From positions 2,666,001 through 2,730,000 of the forward strand of contig JAJKFH010000115.1 in NCBI GenBank assembly GCA_023333565.1: DNA of 64,000 nt, written 5' to 3'. A model generated the notes under the pieces. The model worked only from the letters and a program-made list of their open reading frames with translations, was not told the DNA's origin and ran no database searches. Positions 63,109 through 64,000 of the stretch are shown piece by piece; within the stretch, counting starts at the first letter, position 1; every line of letters begins with the position of its first letter. This stretch comes from Puffinus mauretanicus (Eukaryota > Chordata > Aves > Procellariiformes > Procellariidae). The position numbers and the translations under genes are program-made.

Positions 63109-63686
63109 TGTCGTGGTTTAACCCCAGCCAGCCACTGAACACCACGCAGCCACTCGCTTATTCCCCCCACCGGGTGGGATGGGGGAGAGAATCAGAAGGG
63201 TAAAAGTGAGAAAACTCGTGGGTTGAGGTAAAGACAGTTTAACAGGTAAAGCAAAAGCTGCGCACGCAAGCAAAGCAAAACAAGGAATTCATTCACCACT
63301 TCCCATCGACAGGCAGGTGTTCAGCCATCGCCAGGAAAGCAGGGCTCCATCACGTGTAATGGTTACTTGGGAAGACAAACGCCATCACTCCGAACGCCCC
63401 CCCTTCCTTCTTCTTCACCCAGCCTTATATGCTGAGCATGACGTCATATGGTATGGAATAGCCCATTGACCAGCTGGGCCAGCCGTCCTGGCCACGCTCC
63501 CTCCCAGCCCCCTGCACATCTGGCAGGGCATGGGAAGATGAAAAGTCCTTGACTAGCGTAAACAATACCTAGCAACAATGAAAACATCAGTGTGTCATCA
63601 ACATTATTCTCACACTACATCCAAAACACAGCATTATACCACTTAATAGGAAGAAAATCAACTCCATCCCAGCCGAAACCAGGACA
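63109..63686 (-). mobile_element. Solo LTR, main ERV family (copy 6)
   Basis: Minus-strand LTR of 578 bp. The plus strand starts TGTCGTGGTTTAACCCCAGC and ends GCCGAAACCAGGACA. Flanks are GTAAC (63104-63108) and GTAAG (63687-63691), a 5-bp target duplication with one mismatch. The CRE TGACGTCA (63439-63446) and TATA box (GCATATAAGGCTGGG on the minus strand) are intact. It is close to copy 1 across the body, and both look comparatively young. Confidence 0.94.
63439..63446 (-). promoter_or_regulatory. CRE palindrome in LTR copy 6
   Basis: Intact TGACGTCA next to an intact TATA box on the minus strand. Confidence 0.65.
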
Positions 63687-64000
63687 GTAAGAATGCTGAT
63701 GGCCCAAATATCCTGATTCAATTTTGGCAGTTCTAGGCTATGATCTTGCAATGAACTCAATGATGACAGAGATCATTGCAAAAGTCAGGTATCAAGAAGA
63801 GACACAAAGTAAAAGCTAAACAGATCAAGGTCAGTGGTGTGTCTGCACCAAAGAACAGATTCATGTGCTTATATCCTATTAACTGTTATTTAATGCTGAA
63901 ATGATTTGCTGAATTTGTCCCTGGAACATTTGCATTTCAGCTCATGCAAAACAATAAGCACCACAAGATGTTTTCACTAGTCTTACAAGAAACTGGTAAA
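63687..64000. other. AT-rich unique sequence
   Basis: Nothing recognised up to the window edge. Confidence 0.6.

Noticed and set aside
1..64000. Bacterial-style systems, CRISPR arrays, tRNA or rRNA genes
   Set aside because: None of the required repeats, cloverleaf folds or conserved rRNA segments was seen. The window is vertebrate repeat-bearing DNA.

Overview
This window is vertebrate nuclear DNA and almost certainly from a bird. The evidence is the repeat content: CR1 LINE fragments ending in the avian (ATTCTATG)-type 3' tail, including one near-full-length copy with an ORF1 GDS-esterase domain and an ORF2 endonuclease/reverse transcriptase, plus solo LTRs of the avian endogenous-retrovirus type (TG...CA ends, 5-bp target duplications). 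I found no convincing host protein-coding exon, tRNA, rRNA, CRISPR array or bacterial-type operon. The background is AT-rich, and its short open frames have no recognisable domains. It reads as a gene desert or the inside of a very large intron.

Layout. 1-4343: AT-rich unique sequence. 4344-4716: internally deleted CR1 (-). 4717-9884: unique, with one weak LINE-RT relic (about 6240-6480) and a UTR-like tract. 9885-11226: a GC-rich LTR (-), split by a solo LTR (+, 9975-10549). 16967-17563: solo LTR (-). 19938-21548: CR1 (+) with an expanded ATTCT tail. 24055-25262: older CR1 (-). 27342-27875: solo LTR (-) carrying an AAT microsatellite. 32375-32949: solo LTR (-). 37541-37905: a very old CR1-like relic. 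42978-43461: second, internally deleted GC-rich LTR (+). 47503-49066: CR1 (-). 52482-59740: a nested composite, in which a CR1 (+) is broken by a solo LTR (53300-53817), a short CR1 (-) 3' piece (54007-54178) and a 3.8-kb CR1 (-) (54873-58716). 63109-63686: solo LTR (-).

All six members of the main LTR family can be bounded to the base by TG/CA ends and 5-bp target-site duplications, three perfect and three with one mismatch. The most unusual observations are: (i) two GC-rich LTRs about 32 kb apart in inverted orientation whose 299-bp cores look identical, with all of about 29 CpGs intact, while sequence on both sides has diverged; (ii) none of five CR1 reverse-transcriptase copies keeps the catalytic FADD motif, and four read F-x-G-D; (iii) the stratified nest at 52-60 kb, which gives a relative insertion history. 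I do not see a new enzymatic or defence system; the interest is in mobile-element biology.
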